Assembly (NCBI GenBank): GCA_011375465.1
Contig: DRZV01000035.1
Location: forward strand, 1 to 12,116
Length of the DNA: 12,116 nucleotides
Origin: Neomoorella mulderi
Lineage (GTDB): Bacteria > Bacillota > DSM-521 > Neomoorellales > Neomoorellaceae
Reading direction: 5' to 3'
Shown: piece after piece, positions 5,480 through 12,116 of the stretch
How positions within the stretch are numbered: the first letter of the stretch is position 1
How the letters are laid out: the number at the start of each line of letters is the position of its first letter
Notes under the pieces: generated by a model
Seen by the model: only the letters and a program-made list of their open reading frames with translations
Databases searched by the model: none
Told to the model about the DNA's origin: nothing
Made by a program: the position numbers and the translations under genes

Positions 5480-7951
5480 TTGGAAGAAAAATACAACTTT
5501 CGCCAGGTAGAACCCAAATGGCAGAGCCAGTGGGAAGCCCAGGGCCTCTATCGGGCGGTAGAAGATAAAAGCAAACCCAAGTTTTATTGTCTGGAGATGT
5601 TCCCCTATCCCTCCGGCAGGTTGCACATGGGCCACGTGAGGAATTACTCCATAGGAGATGTGGTGGCCCGCTTCAAGAGGATGCGGGGGTATAACGTGCT
5701 CCATCCCATGGGCTGGGACGCCTTCGGTTTGCCTGCGGAAAACGCAGCCATAGAGAGGGGCATTCATCCCTCCAAGTGGACTCGGGACAATATAGCCACC
5801 ATGAGGCGGCAATTGAAGCGCCTGGGTTACAGCTACGATTGGGACAGGGAGATATGCACCTGCCATCCCAGCTATTACCGCTGGACCCAATGGCTCTTCT
5901 TGCTGCTGTACAAAAGGGGGCTGGCCTACAGGAAGAAGGCCCCGGTGAATTGGTGCCCTTCCTGCGCCACCGTTTTGGCCAACGAGCAGGTGGTGGAAGG
6001 GGCATGCGAACGATGCGGCACCCCGGTGACCCAGAGGGAACTGGAGCAGTGGTTTTTCCGGATCACCCAGTATGCTGAGAGGCTTTTACAGGATTTAAAA
6101 AAGCTCCCTGGATGGCCAGAGAAAGTAAAGATAATGCAGGAAAATTGGATCGGGAAAAGCGAGGGGGCAGAAATAGACTTTGCCCTGGAGGGAAGGGGAG
6201 AGAGGATAACTGTCTTCACCACCAGACCCGATACCCTTTTCGGCGTGACCTATCTGGTGCTGGCCCCAGAACATCCCCTTCTGGAAGAGATCATAAAGGG
6301 CGCCCCTCAAGAGGGGAAGGTGAGGGAGTTTGTATCCTGGCTGAAGGCCCAGCCCCGGCAGGAAAACGGAGAAAAGATAGGCATGTTCACCGGGGCATAT
6401 GCCCTCAACCCCGCCAGCGGGGAAAGGATACCCATCTGGGTGGCCAACTATGTGCTCATGGAGTACGGTACCGGGGCAGTCATGGGGGTGCCTGCCCACG
6501 ATCAGAGGGATTTTGAATTTGCCATGAAATATGGTTTGCCCATAAGGGTGGTCATCAGGCCTCCAGAAGGGGAAGTAGAGGAGCTTCAAGCCGCCTATGA
6601 AGATCCGGGAATCATGGTGAACTCGGGTCCCTTCGACGGCCTTTACAGCCTAGATGGCAAGGAGGCCATTGTGGCCTTCCTGGAGGAGAGGGGGGCGGGT
6701 CGGCGGAAAACCACTTACCGCCTCAGGGACTGGCTCATATCCAGGCAACGCTACTGGGGGGCTCCCATACCCATGATCCACTGCCCCCGGTGTGGCTGGG
6801 TACCTGTTCCGGAGAGGGAATTGCCGGTCCTCCTTCCCGAAGGGGTGGAGTTCAGGCCCACAGGAGAATCGCCCCTCAAGAGCTGCCCGGAATTTGTCCA
6901 TACCTTCTGCCCCCAGTGCGGGGGGCCTGCCCAGAGGGAAACAGATACCATGGACACCTTCGTGTGTTCCTCCTGGTACTTTTTGCGTTTCACCAGCCCC
7001 GGGGCCCAGGATGCGCCTTTTTATAGGGAAAAGTTGGATTACTGGATGAATGTGGACCAGTATATAGGAGGGGTGGAACACGCCATCCTCCACCTGCTGT
7101 ATGCCCGCTTTATCACCAAGGTGCTCTACGATGCGGGTCTGGTGGGGGTGGAAGAGCCCTTCCAAAACCTTTTGACCCAGGGCATGATCCTCAAGGACGG
7201 GAGCAAGATGTCCAAATCCAAGGGTAATATAGTGGATCCAGAGGATATCATAGACCACTACGGTGCGGATACTGCCCGGCTTTCCATCCTGTTTGCCGCC
7301 CCTCCGGATAAGGACCTGGAGTGGAGCGACCAGGGGGTAGAGGGGTGCTATCGGTTTTTAAACCGGGTGTGGAGGCTGGTCAGGGGCTTCCACCAAAGGG
7401 GCTTGCAGTTCCCTTCTGGCCCGGTGGAGGTTTCCTCTTTCGAGGATCGAAAACTCTGGCGCCAGCTCCATCTCACCCTGAAGAGGGTAACCCTGGATAT
7501 AGAGAAGCGGTTCAACTTCAACACCGCCATAAGCGCCATCATGGAACTGGTCAATGCCTGCTACGACTATCAGGAGCTGCCCCCCCAGCAGCAGAATTTG
7601 GTCCTCATGGGCGAGGTTTTAAAGAATTTAATCCTGATCCTGGCCCCTTTTGCTCCCCATATGGCCGAGGAGCTCTGGCAAGCCCTGGGCGGGGAGGGAA
7701 GCGTCCATGCGCATCCCTGGCCTTCCTACGATCCCGGGGCCCTGGAGACAGAAGAGGTGGAGATGGCGGTACAGATCAACGGAAAGGTCAGGGATAGGAT
7801 AACTGTCCCTGCGGGCCTGACCCCTCAGGAAATCGAGCAGCTGGTATTGCAGAAGGAGAGGATAGCCGCCCTCCTGGCGGGTCAGGAACTGGTGAAAGTG
7901 GTGGTGGTGCCCAACAAATTGATCAACCTGGTGGTAAAAAAGGCCAGCTGA
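5480..7951 (+). CDS. leuS: Leucyl-tRNA synthetase (LeuS)
   Basis: LeuRS charges tRNA-Leu with leucine and hydrolyses mischarged tRNA. This is a complete 823-residue bacterial-type class Ia enzyme. The HIGH motif is HMGH (49-52, in PYPSGRLHMGHVRNY) and KMSKS is at 576-580. The CP1 editing domain is intact, with TTRPDTLFGVTY (about 247-258) and GTGAVMGVPAHDQRDFEF. There are two zinc-binding Cys pairs sets: C159/C162 with C176/C179, and C435/C438 with C477/C480. The anticodon-binding domain and the small C-terminal domain (VQINGKVRDRITVP) are present. The TTG start at 5480 has a strong Shine-Dalgarno site. The 16-nt gap after rsfS leaves no room for a T-box leader, so leuS appears to rely on operon transcription. 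No terminator is evident after its TGA. Confidence 0.98.
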   Translation: MEEKYNFRQVEPKWQSQWEAQGLYRAVEDKSKPKFYCLEMFPYPSGRLHMGHVRNYSIGDVVARFKRMRGYNVLHPMGWDAFGLPAENAAIERGIHPSKWTRDNIATMRRQLKRLGYSYDWDREICTCHPSYYRWTQWLFLLLYKRGLAYRKKAPVNWCPSCATVLANEQVVEGACERCGTPVTQRELEQWFFRITQYAERLLQDLKKLPGWPEKVKIMQENWIGKSEGAEIDFALEGRGERITVFTTRPDTLFGVTYLVLAPEHPLLEEIIKGAPQEGKVREFVSWLKAQPRQENGEKIGMFTGAYALNPASGERIPIWVANYVLMEYGTGAVMGVPAHDQRDFEFAMKYGLPIRVVIRPPEGEVEELQAAYEDPGIMVNSGPFDGLYSLDGKEAIVAFLEERGAGRRKTTYRLRDWLISRQRYWGAPIPMIHCPRCGWVPVPERELPVLLPEGVEFRPTGESPLKSCPEFVHTFCPQCGGPAQRETDTMDTFVCSSWYFLRFTSPGAQDAPFYREKLDYWMNVDQYIGGVEHAILHLLYARFITKVLYDAGLVGVEEPFQNLLTQGMILKDGSKMSKSKGNIVDPEDIIDHYGADTARLSILFAAPPDKDLEWSDQGVEGCYRFLNRVWRLVRGFHQRGLQFPSGPVEVSSFEDRKLWRQLHLTLKRVTLDIEKRFNFNTAISAIMELVNACYDYQELPPQQQNLVLMGEVLKNLILILAPFAPHMAEELWQALGGEGSVHAHPWPSYDPGALETEEVEMAVQINGKVRDRITVPAGLTPQEIEQLVLQKERIAALLAGQELVKVVVVPNKLINLVVKKAS

Positions 7952-8002
7952 AATAAATTCCCAGGCAAGAGAATATAAATCCATTCGGAGAGGAGAAGCC
8001 GG

Positions 8003-8785
8003 ATGAGCTTAATTCAGGCCATAGTATTGGGTATTGTCCAGGGGGTATCGGAATTCTTACCCATTTCCAGTACCGCCCATCTCATCTTGGTCCCCTGGTT
8101 TCTGGGTTGGGAGGACCCGGGGCTCACCTTTGACGTGGCCCTCCATCTGGGCACATTGGTGGCGGTCTTATCTTTCTTTTGGCGGGAAGTTGTGGATCTG
8201 GTGCGGCAGGGTTTAACCCAGCCCCAGACAGGGGAGGGGAGGCTTTTCTGGTATCTGGTGGTAGCTTCGGTTCCCGGCGCCCTGGCTGGTTACCTGCTAG
8301 AGGCCCAAGCGGAGACCGCCTTCCGTTCCCCGCTGCGCATAGCCTGGGCTTTAGCCCTGCTGGGCTTTCTCCTATGGTGGGCGGACAGATGGGGGAGGAA
8401 GCTCAAAACCATTGAAGATATAAGCTTGAAGGACAGCCTCCTGATAGGCCTTTCCCAAGCTCTGGCTATAATGCCAGGGGTATCCCGCTCCGGCATAACC
8501 ATGACTGCCGGCCTTATCCTGGGTTTGACCCGGGAGAGTTCCGCCCGCTTTTCTTTTCTCATGTCCATACCCATCATAGCCGGGGCAGGGCTCTTAAAGA
8601 TAAAGGATATTTCTCCTCAGAACGTGAACTCGGCTTTTTTCCTGGGGATATTCTTCGCCAGCCTTTCCGGGTTTTTGGCCATAAAATATCTGCTCCGTTA
8701 CCTGCGCCACGGCAGCTACCTCTTTTTTGCCTGGTACCGCCTGGTTTTGGCCGCCGCCACAATGTTGTATCTCCTGACAAGATAA
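8003..8785 (+). CDS. uppP: Undecaprenyl-diphosphate phosphatase (UppP/BacA)
   Basis: UppP is an integral membrane enzyme that dephosphorylates undecaprenyl diphosphate so the lipid carrier can be reused for peptidoglycan synthesis; high levels give bacitracin resistance. The protein has 260 residues and several hydrophobic helices. The active-site motif reads QGVSEFLPISSTAHL (13-27), with Gln13, Glu17 and His26 in the positions of E. coli Glu17, Glu21 and His30. GVSRSGITM (159-167) supplies the conserved arginine, Arg162. The ATG at 8003 has AGGAG (7991-7995) 7 nt upstream. A TATAAA at 7974-7979 could be a -10 box, but I see no matching -35, so it may be co-transcribed with leuS. The TAA lies inside the 32-bp palindrome at 8779-8810. 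Confidence 0.96.
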   Translation: MSLIQAIVLGIVQGVSEFLPISSTAHLILVPWFLGWEDPGLTFDVALHLGTLVAVLSFFWREVVDLVRQGLTQPQTGEGRLFWYLVVASVPGALAGYLLEAQAETAFRSPLRIAWALALLGFLLWWADRWGRKLKTIEDISLKDSLLIGLSQALAIMPGVSRSGITMTAGLILGLTRESSARFSFLMSIPIIAGAGLLKIKDISPQNVNSAFFLGIFFASLSGFLAIKYLLRYLRHGSYLFFAWYRLVLAAATMLYLLTR

Positions 8786-8810
8786 AAGGCCTTTAAAGGC
8801 CTTTTATCTT
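8779..8810. terminator. Bidirectional terminator: 32-bp perfect palindrome between uppP and folB
   Basis: Positions 8779-8810 are a perfect 32-bp palindrome centred at 8794/8795. The stem has GGCC in the middle with A-rich and T-rich flanks, and TTTAAA (8792-8797) forms the loop. Either strand's RNA folds into AAAAGGCC-loop-GGCCUUUU, ending in a U-rich tract, as expected for intrinsic terminators of the converging uppP and folB. The uppP stop (8783-8785) is in the left arm and the folB stop (8793-8795) is at the centre, so there is no spacer between gene and terminator. Confidence 0.85.
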
Positions 8811-9170
8811 TCTGTGGATTTCAACGGCCACCCAGTTAAATTGGCCTGGCAAGGGGGCTCGGGGCTTTTTTACCCTCACCGTGATCCCTTCTATCGGAAA
8901 GGAAGCCAGGAGTTGGCTGGCTATCTCCCCTGCCAGGGCTTCCAAGAGGTTGTATCTCTTGGCCGATACTATTCGCTCTACGAGGCGGAAGACTTCTTCG
9001 TAATTCACGCTGAAGTCCGGGTTGTCCTCCTGAGCTGCCCTTTCCAGATCCAGAAAGAGCTCCACGTCCACCACAAAGGGTTGTCCCCATTCCCTTTCCT
9101 GGGGATGGCAGCCATGATGGCCGTAAAAGCACATACCCTCCAGGATTATCTTGTCCTGGGCCACGGTCAT
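8793..9170 (-). CDS. folB: Dihydroneopterin aldolase (FolB)
   Basis: FolB cleaves 7,8-dihydroneopterin to 6-hydroxymethyl-7,8-dihydropterin and glycolaldehyde in folate synthesis. The protein has 125 residues. The family pattern is DKIILEGMCFYGHHG near the N-terminus, then Glu25 (equivalent to Glu22 of the S. aureus enzyme), VNYEEVF with Tyr58, NLLEALAGEIA, and KKPRAPLPG with Lys102 matching the catalytic Lys100. The ATG at 9168-9170 directly abuts its AGGGGG, with no spacer. In-frame GTG two codons later (9162-9164) has a 6-nt spacer and may be the actual start. It lies 7 nt after the folE stop, and the two genes are clearly co-transcribed. The stop codon falls at the centre of the bidirectional terminator. 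It is 125 residues, usual for FolB, and a QueD or pterin-synthase identity is not supported. Confidence 0.93.
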   Translation of the reverse strand: MTVAQDKIILEGMCFYGHHGCHPQEREWGQPFVVDVELFLDLERAAQEDNPDFSVNYEEVFRLVERIVSAKRYNLLEALAGEIASQLLASFPIEGITVRVKKPRAPLPGQFNWVAVEIHRKIKGL

Positions 9171-9177
9171 CCCCCTT

Positions 9178-9744
9178 TTAACGGACGTGATTGCCGAATA
9201 TCAGAGACATGGCTTCGGCCCGGGCTGCCGCATTCTTCAGGAATATCCCCCTGACCGCTGAAGTGATGGTCACATGGCCGGGCTTTTTGATCCCCCTCAT
9301 GCTCATACACAGGTGCTCTGCCTCTATCACCACCACCACCCCGTAGGGGTTGAGTTTTTCCATGATTATATCGGCTATCTGGGAGGTCAGGCGTTCCTGC
9401 AATTGGGGCCTGCGGGCTGCCAGATCCACCACCCGGGCCAACTTGCTCAGCCCGGTAACTTTGCCCCTGGGGATGTAGGCCACATGGGCCTTACCCAAGA
9501 AGGGGAGCAGATGGTGCTCGCACATGGAATACAGGGGTATATCCTTTACAAGGACCATCTCCTCATGTTTTTCATCGAAGCAGACGCACAGCTCCTCCCC
9601 CGGATCTTTGTGAATGCCGGCGAATATCTCTTCATACATTTCTGCTATGCGCCTGGGGGTATCCTTTAACCCCTCCCTTTCGGGATCCTCCCCTATAGCC
9701 TCCAAAATCATGCGCACCGCTTGGCAGATCTTATCTCTATCCAA
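9178..9744 (-). CDS. folE: GTP cyclohydrolase I (FolE)
   Basis: FolE converts GTP to 7,8-dihydroneopterin triphosphate, the entry step to folate synthesis. The protein has 188 residues, a typical Firmicutes length (shorter at the N-terminus than E. coli FolE). The zinc ligands Cys75, His78 (YSMCEHHLLPF) and Cys146 (EAEHLCMSMRG) and the catalytic residues His77 and His144 match the E. coli positions with a constant offset of 35. GLSKLARVV and RPQLQERLT are also conserved. The start is TTG at 9742-9744, with AGGGGGA 6 nt upstream. It is the first gene of a two-gene unit with folB, and it is divergent from the UbiD-type gene. I saw no tetrahydrofolate riboswitch in the short leader. Confidence 0.97.
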   Translation of the reverse strand: MDRDKICQAVRMILEAIGEDPEREGLKDTPRRIAEMYEEIFAGIHKDPGEELCVCFDEKHEEMVLVKDIPLYSMCEHHLLPFLGKAHVAYIPRGKVTGLSKLARVVDLAARRPQLQERLTSQIADIIMEKLNPYGVVVVIEAEHLCMSMRGIKKPGHVTITSAVRGIFLKNAAARAEAMSLIFGNHVR

Positions 9745-9883
9745 AGCTCTTCCCCCTTATATAAGCAAAAGTTATATTTTTTCGGCCCCCTTGCCTTATC
9801 TAAAAATATAGCACTAAATAGAGAAAAGGAGTTAGGCGTTTTGGGAAGAAATTTATAAAGAAAAAAGAAAGAGGGGAAATGGG
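9745..9883. promoter_or_regulatory. AT-rich divergent promoter region between folE and the ubiD-type gene
   Basis: This 139-bp AT-rich gap must carry the promoters for both directions. On the minus strand an extended -10-like TGCTATATT (9805-9813) could drive folE, with no clear -35. On the plus strand TATAAA (9854-9859) is the nearest -10-like box before the ubiD-type gene, also without a good -35. An inverted repeat ATATAA-7 nt-TTATAT (9759-9777) stands just upstream of the folE Shine-Dalgarno site. The individual boxes are weak guesses, but a divergent promoter region is a firm expectation from the gene layout. Confidence 0.45.
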
Positions 9884-11320
9884 TTGGCGCACGAGGATCT
9901 CCGGGCTTATCTTCGATATATAGAAGAAAAGGGTCTCCTCCACCGGGTGAAGGTGGAGGTGGATCCTGTTTTGGAAATAGCTGCCATTGCCCATAGGGTA
10001 GTGAAGAAAAGGGGGCCAGCCCTTCTCTTTGAAAAGGTGAAGGGGTCTTCCCTGCCGGTGGCGGTAAACCTTTTCGGCAGTTGGGAGCTGGTCAAGGCTG
10101 CCCTTCAGGTGGACGATCTGGAGGAACCGGCCCAGCGGTTGCGGGAGCTCCTTTCCTTGGCTTTGCCCACCAATTGGTTAGAAAAGCTGAAATATCTTCC
10201 CAAGTTGGCCGAGGTGAGCCGTTATCTGCCCAGGAGGGTGGCCAAGGCCCCTTGTCAAGAAGTGAAGGTGGACCCCCCTTCTTTTAAACTTCTTCCCGCC
10301 CTCCAGCTCTGGCCCCAGGACGGGGGGCGCTTCCTCACCTTACCTCTGGTTTTCACCCGCGATCCCCTCACCGGCCGCCGCAATGTGGGCATGTACCGTA
10401 TGCAGATCTACGACGAGCTCACTGCGGGCATGCACTGGCATTTGCACAAGGACGGGGCCGAACATCTCCGGCGATCTTCTGCTCCCCTCCCGGTGGCGGT
10501 GGCTTTAGGGGGGGATCCGGCTGTGATCTATGCCGCCACCGCCCCTCTGCCTTTTGGCCTGGACGAGATGCTTTTCGCCGGCTTTTTGAGGCAGGAAGGG
10601 GTGGAGATGGTGCCTGCCCTCACCGTGGATGTGGAGGTGCCGGCCCGGGCGGAGATCATCCTGGAGGGCTATGTGGATCCTCAAGAGAGGAGGCCGGAGG
10701 GGCCCTTCGGCGACCATACAGGCTATTATTCCCCTGTAGATTACTACCCCGTGTTTCACCTCACCGCCATGACCATGAGGGAAGGGGCCATATACCCCGC
10801 CACGGTGGTGGGGCCTCCTCCCATGGAAGATTATTATATGGGAAAAATCACCGAGAGGCTTTTCCTGCCCCTCATCCAGCTGCAGCTTCCGGAGATCGTG
10901 GATATGGATTTTCCCCCTGAAGGGGTGTTCCATAATTGCGTGATCGTCTCCATCCGCAAGCGCTATCCCGGCCAGGCCAAAAAGGTCATGCATGCCCTAT
11001 GGGGCCTAGGGCAGATGATGTTTACCAAGCTGATAGTGGTGGTGGACGAAGACGTGGACGTGCACGATTACCGGGAAGTGGCCTGGCGGGTGTTCAGCAG
11101 CATAGATCCTAAGAGGGATGTGGTGATGGTAGAGGGGCCGGTGGAGGCCCTGGATCACGCCACCGGTTATACAGGTTATGGGAGCAAGATGGGCATAGAC
11201 GCCACCAGGAAACTGCCCCAGGAAGGCTATACCCATACCTGGCCAGAAATAGCCCGAACCAGCCAAGAGATAATGGAGCTGGTGGAGAAAAGATGGCAGG
11301 AATACGGTATTCCCGTCTAG
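9884..11320 (+). CDS. UbiD-family prenylated-FMN-dependent decarboxylase
   Basis: UbiD-family enzymes use prenyl-FMN and a divalent metal to decarboxylate, reversibly in some cases, aromatic or unsaturated acids. The 478-residue length fits the family. By family numbering (A. niger Fdc1), NVGMYR supplies metal ligand Asn167 and catalytic Arg172. HKDG supplies His188, LDEML supplies Glu228, and EGPFGDHTGYYS supplies Glu272 and Asp277, so the active site looks complete. The start is TTG 9884, with GAGGGG 7 nt upstream, giving the usual MAHEDLRAYL opening. Candidate roles are decarboxylation in menaquinone synthesis (UbiD or futalosine-route type) or degradation of an aromatic acid; the sequence alone does not decide. 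No ubiX flavin prenyltransferase gene lies in the window, but a functional enzyme needs one. A lipoprotein gene follows after 12 nt, and its Shine-Dalgarno site uses this gene's TAG. Confidence 0.93.
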   Translation: MAHEDLRAYLRYIEEKGLLHRVKVEVDPVLEIAAIAHRVVKKRGPALLFEKVKGSSLPVAVNLFGSWELVKAALQVDDLEEPAQRLRELLSLALPTNWLEKLKYLPKLAEVSRYLPRRVAKAPCQEVKVDPPSFKLLPALQLWPQDGGRFLTLPLVFTRDPLTGRRNVGMYRMQIYDELTAGMHWHLHKDGAEHLRRSSAPLPVAVALGGDPAVIYAATAPLPFGLDEMLFAGFLRQEGVEMVPALTVDVEVPARAEIILEGYVDPQERRPEGPFGDHTGYYSPVDYYPVFHLTAMTMREGAIYPATVVGPPPMEDYYMGKITERLFLPLIQLQLPEIVDMDFPPEGVFHNCVIVSIRKRYPGQAKKVMHALWGLGQMMFTKLIVVVDEDVDVHDYREVAWRVFSSIDPKRDVVMVEGPVEALDHATGYTGYGSKMGIDATRKLPQEGYTHTWPEIARTSQEIMELVEKRWQEYGIPV

Positions 11321-11332
11321 GAGGGTTGATCC

Positions 11333-12116
11333 ATGGGATATAAAAAGGCTATATTCTGCCTGTTTTTGGCTTGCCTGATCTGGGTGGGGCAGGCCTGTTC
11401 CCTTAAAAAGGAGGAGGGGCTGAAATTGGCCCTTCTGCCGGTGGAGGACAATTTTCCCTTTTTCGTGGCCGAAGAGGAGGGCCTGTTCAAAAAAGCCGGG
11501 TTAAAGGTGGAGCTGATACCTGTAAACAGCGCCCGGGACAGGGATATTCTGATACAGGGGAAAAGCGTGGATGGCATAGAGGCGGACATCATAGCAGCCA
11601 GCCTCCTGCGCAAAGGGGGCACCCATGTGAAGATAATCTCCCTGGCCATGGGGGCTACTCCGGAAGAGGGGCGCTTTGTGCTGTTGTTGCGGCCGGGATC
11701 CCCCATAGCTTCCCCCCAGGGGTTGAAAGGGGCCACTTTGGGTATTTCTGAAAACACCATCATAGAATATGTGGCCGACAGGATGTTGGAGCTGTCGGGG
11801 GTCAATCCCGGCGAGGTGCAGAAGGTGGCTGTACCCCAGATACCCGAGCGCCTTCAGCTGTTGCTGGCAGGGAGGCTGGAGGCCGCCGTCCTCCCCGATC
11901 CCTTCGCCACCCTGGCGGAACAGAAGGGGTGCCGGGTTCTCTTGGACGACAGCAAGATGGGGACCAACCTTTCCCAGTCCGTCATAATTTTTCGGGAAGA
12001 TAGCTTGAAGGCGAAGGGGCAATCGGTGAAAAAGCTCTTGCAGATCTACAATGAAGCCGCCCGGATGGTGAGCGAGAACCCAGGAAAATACTACGATCTC
12101 TTTTTGGAGAAGGCCC
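11333..12116 (+). CDS. SsuA/NMT1-type solute-binding lipoprotein, 3' end beyond the window
   Basis: This frame is open to the right edge (261 codons, no stop). The ATG at 11333 follows AGGAGGG (11319-11325) by 7 nt. The N-terminus is a signal peptide: MGYKK, then a hydrophobic stretch, then a lipobox-like VGQAC with Cys22 as the probable lipidated residue; the -3 Gly and -2 Gln make the lipobox imperfect. After it comes the periplasmic-binding-protein pattern of the SsuA/THI5 (NMT1-like) family. It includes LALLPVEDNFPFFVAEEEGLFKKAG (split here by strand and helix), a DGIEADIIAASLL segment, SPQGLKGATLGIS, and RLQLLLAGRLEAAVLPDPFATLAEQKG. Such proteins deliver small molecules to an ABC importer. 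The ligand and permease genes are not visible. Coupling to the upstream decarboxylase suggests a shared pathway. This is a partial gene and the family call is by pattern. Confidence 0.85.
   Translation, partial: MGYKKAIFCLFLACLIWVGQACSLKKEEGLKLALLPVEDNFPFFVAEEEGLFKKAGLKVELIPVNSARDRDILIQGKSVDGIEADIIAASLLRKGGTHVKIISLAMGATPEEGRFVLLLRPGSPIASPQGLKGATLGISENTIIEYVADRMLELSGVNPGEVQKVAVPQIPERLQLLLAGRLEAAVLPDPFATLAEQKGCRVLLDDSKMGTNLSQSVIIFREDSLKAKGQSVKKLLQIYNEAARMVSENPGKYYDLFLEKA

Noticed and set aside
6650..7258. Minus-strand open frame of 202 codons opposite leuS
   Set aside because: Antisense to the conserved LeuRS catalytic region, with no ribosome site pattern or family signature.
7952..8002. Promoter for uppP around TATAAA 7974-7979
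   Set aside because: The -10-like box is good, but no -35-like sequence occurs at 16-19 nt spacing and there is no TG extension; not enough to list as a feature.
8814..9254. Plus-strand open frame of 146 codons covering folB and the folE end
   Set aside because: It is antisense to folB, which has complete catalytic motifs. It also begins just after the terminator and has no recognisable domain.
9745..9810. Possible tetrahydrofolate riboswitch before folE
   Set aside because: The leader is short and AT-rich, and I see none of the paired, conserved segments of that riboswitch class.
9614..9811. Small plus-strand frame running from folE into the divergent gap
   Set aside because: Mostly antisense to the folE N-terminus, and the rest is AT-rich promoter sequence; no ribosome site supports it.

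Overview
The window reads as a piece of a bacterial chromosome from a Gram-positive, probably thermophilic, member of the Clostridia (Moorella/Desulfotomaculum-like). This rests on three things: the gene order obg-proB-proA-nadD-yqeK-rsfS-leuS; heavy use of AGG (Arg), ATA (Ile) and GGG codons with a purine-rich coding strand; and strong Shine-Dalgarno sites (AGGAGG or AGGGGG) often paired with GTG or TTG starts. The lineage is an inference, because no rRNA or other phylogenetic marker is present.

Positions 2-7951 (+ strand) hold a tight housekeeping run. It begins with the 3' part of the ribosome-associated GTPase gene obg. Then come proB and proA (first two steps of proline synthesis), nadD (NAD synthesis), a small RRM-type RNA-binding protein, yqeK (HD-domain Ap4A hydrolase family), rsfS (ribosome silencing factor) and leuS (leucyl-tRNA synthetase). 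Several genes overlap or nearly touch. A good sigma-A-type promoter (TGGACA, 17 bp, extended -10 TAAAAT) lies across the end of proA and probably starts a second transcript at nadD. uppP (undecaprenyl-diphosphate phosphatase) follows leuS after 51 bp.

uppP converges with a two-gene minus-strand unit, folE-folB (first and a later step of dihydrofolate synthesis). A 32-bp perfect palindrome at 8779-8810 contains both stop codons and should terminate transcription from both sides. folE is divergent from a UbiD-family, prenyl-FMN-type decarboxylase gene across a 139-bp AT-rich gap. Twelve bases after that decarboxylase a lipoprotein of the SsuA/NMT1 solute-binding type begins and runs off the right edge.

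Most of the window is ordinary core genome. The points most worth a second look are: the RRM gene inserted between nadD and yqeK, with codon use unlike yqeK and a near-perfect ribosome binding site; a probable non-AUG (AUU or CUG) start for rsfS; the compact bidirectional terminator; and the UbiD decarboxylase paired with a solute-binding lipoprotein. I found no convincing entirely new system, and no CRISPR, insertion sequence, tRNA or rRNA.
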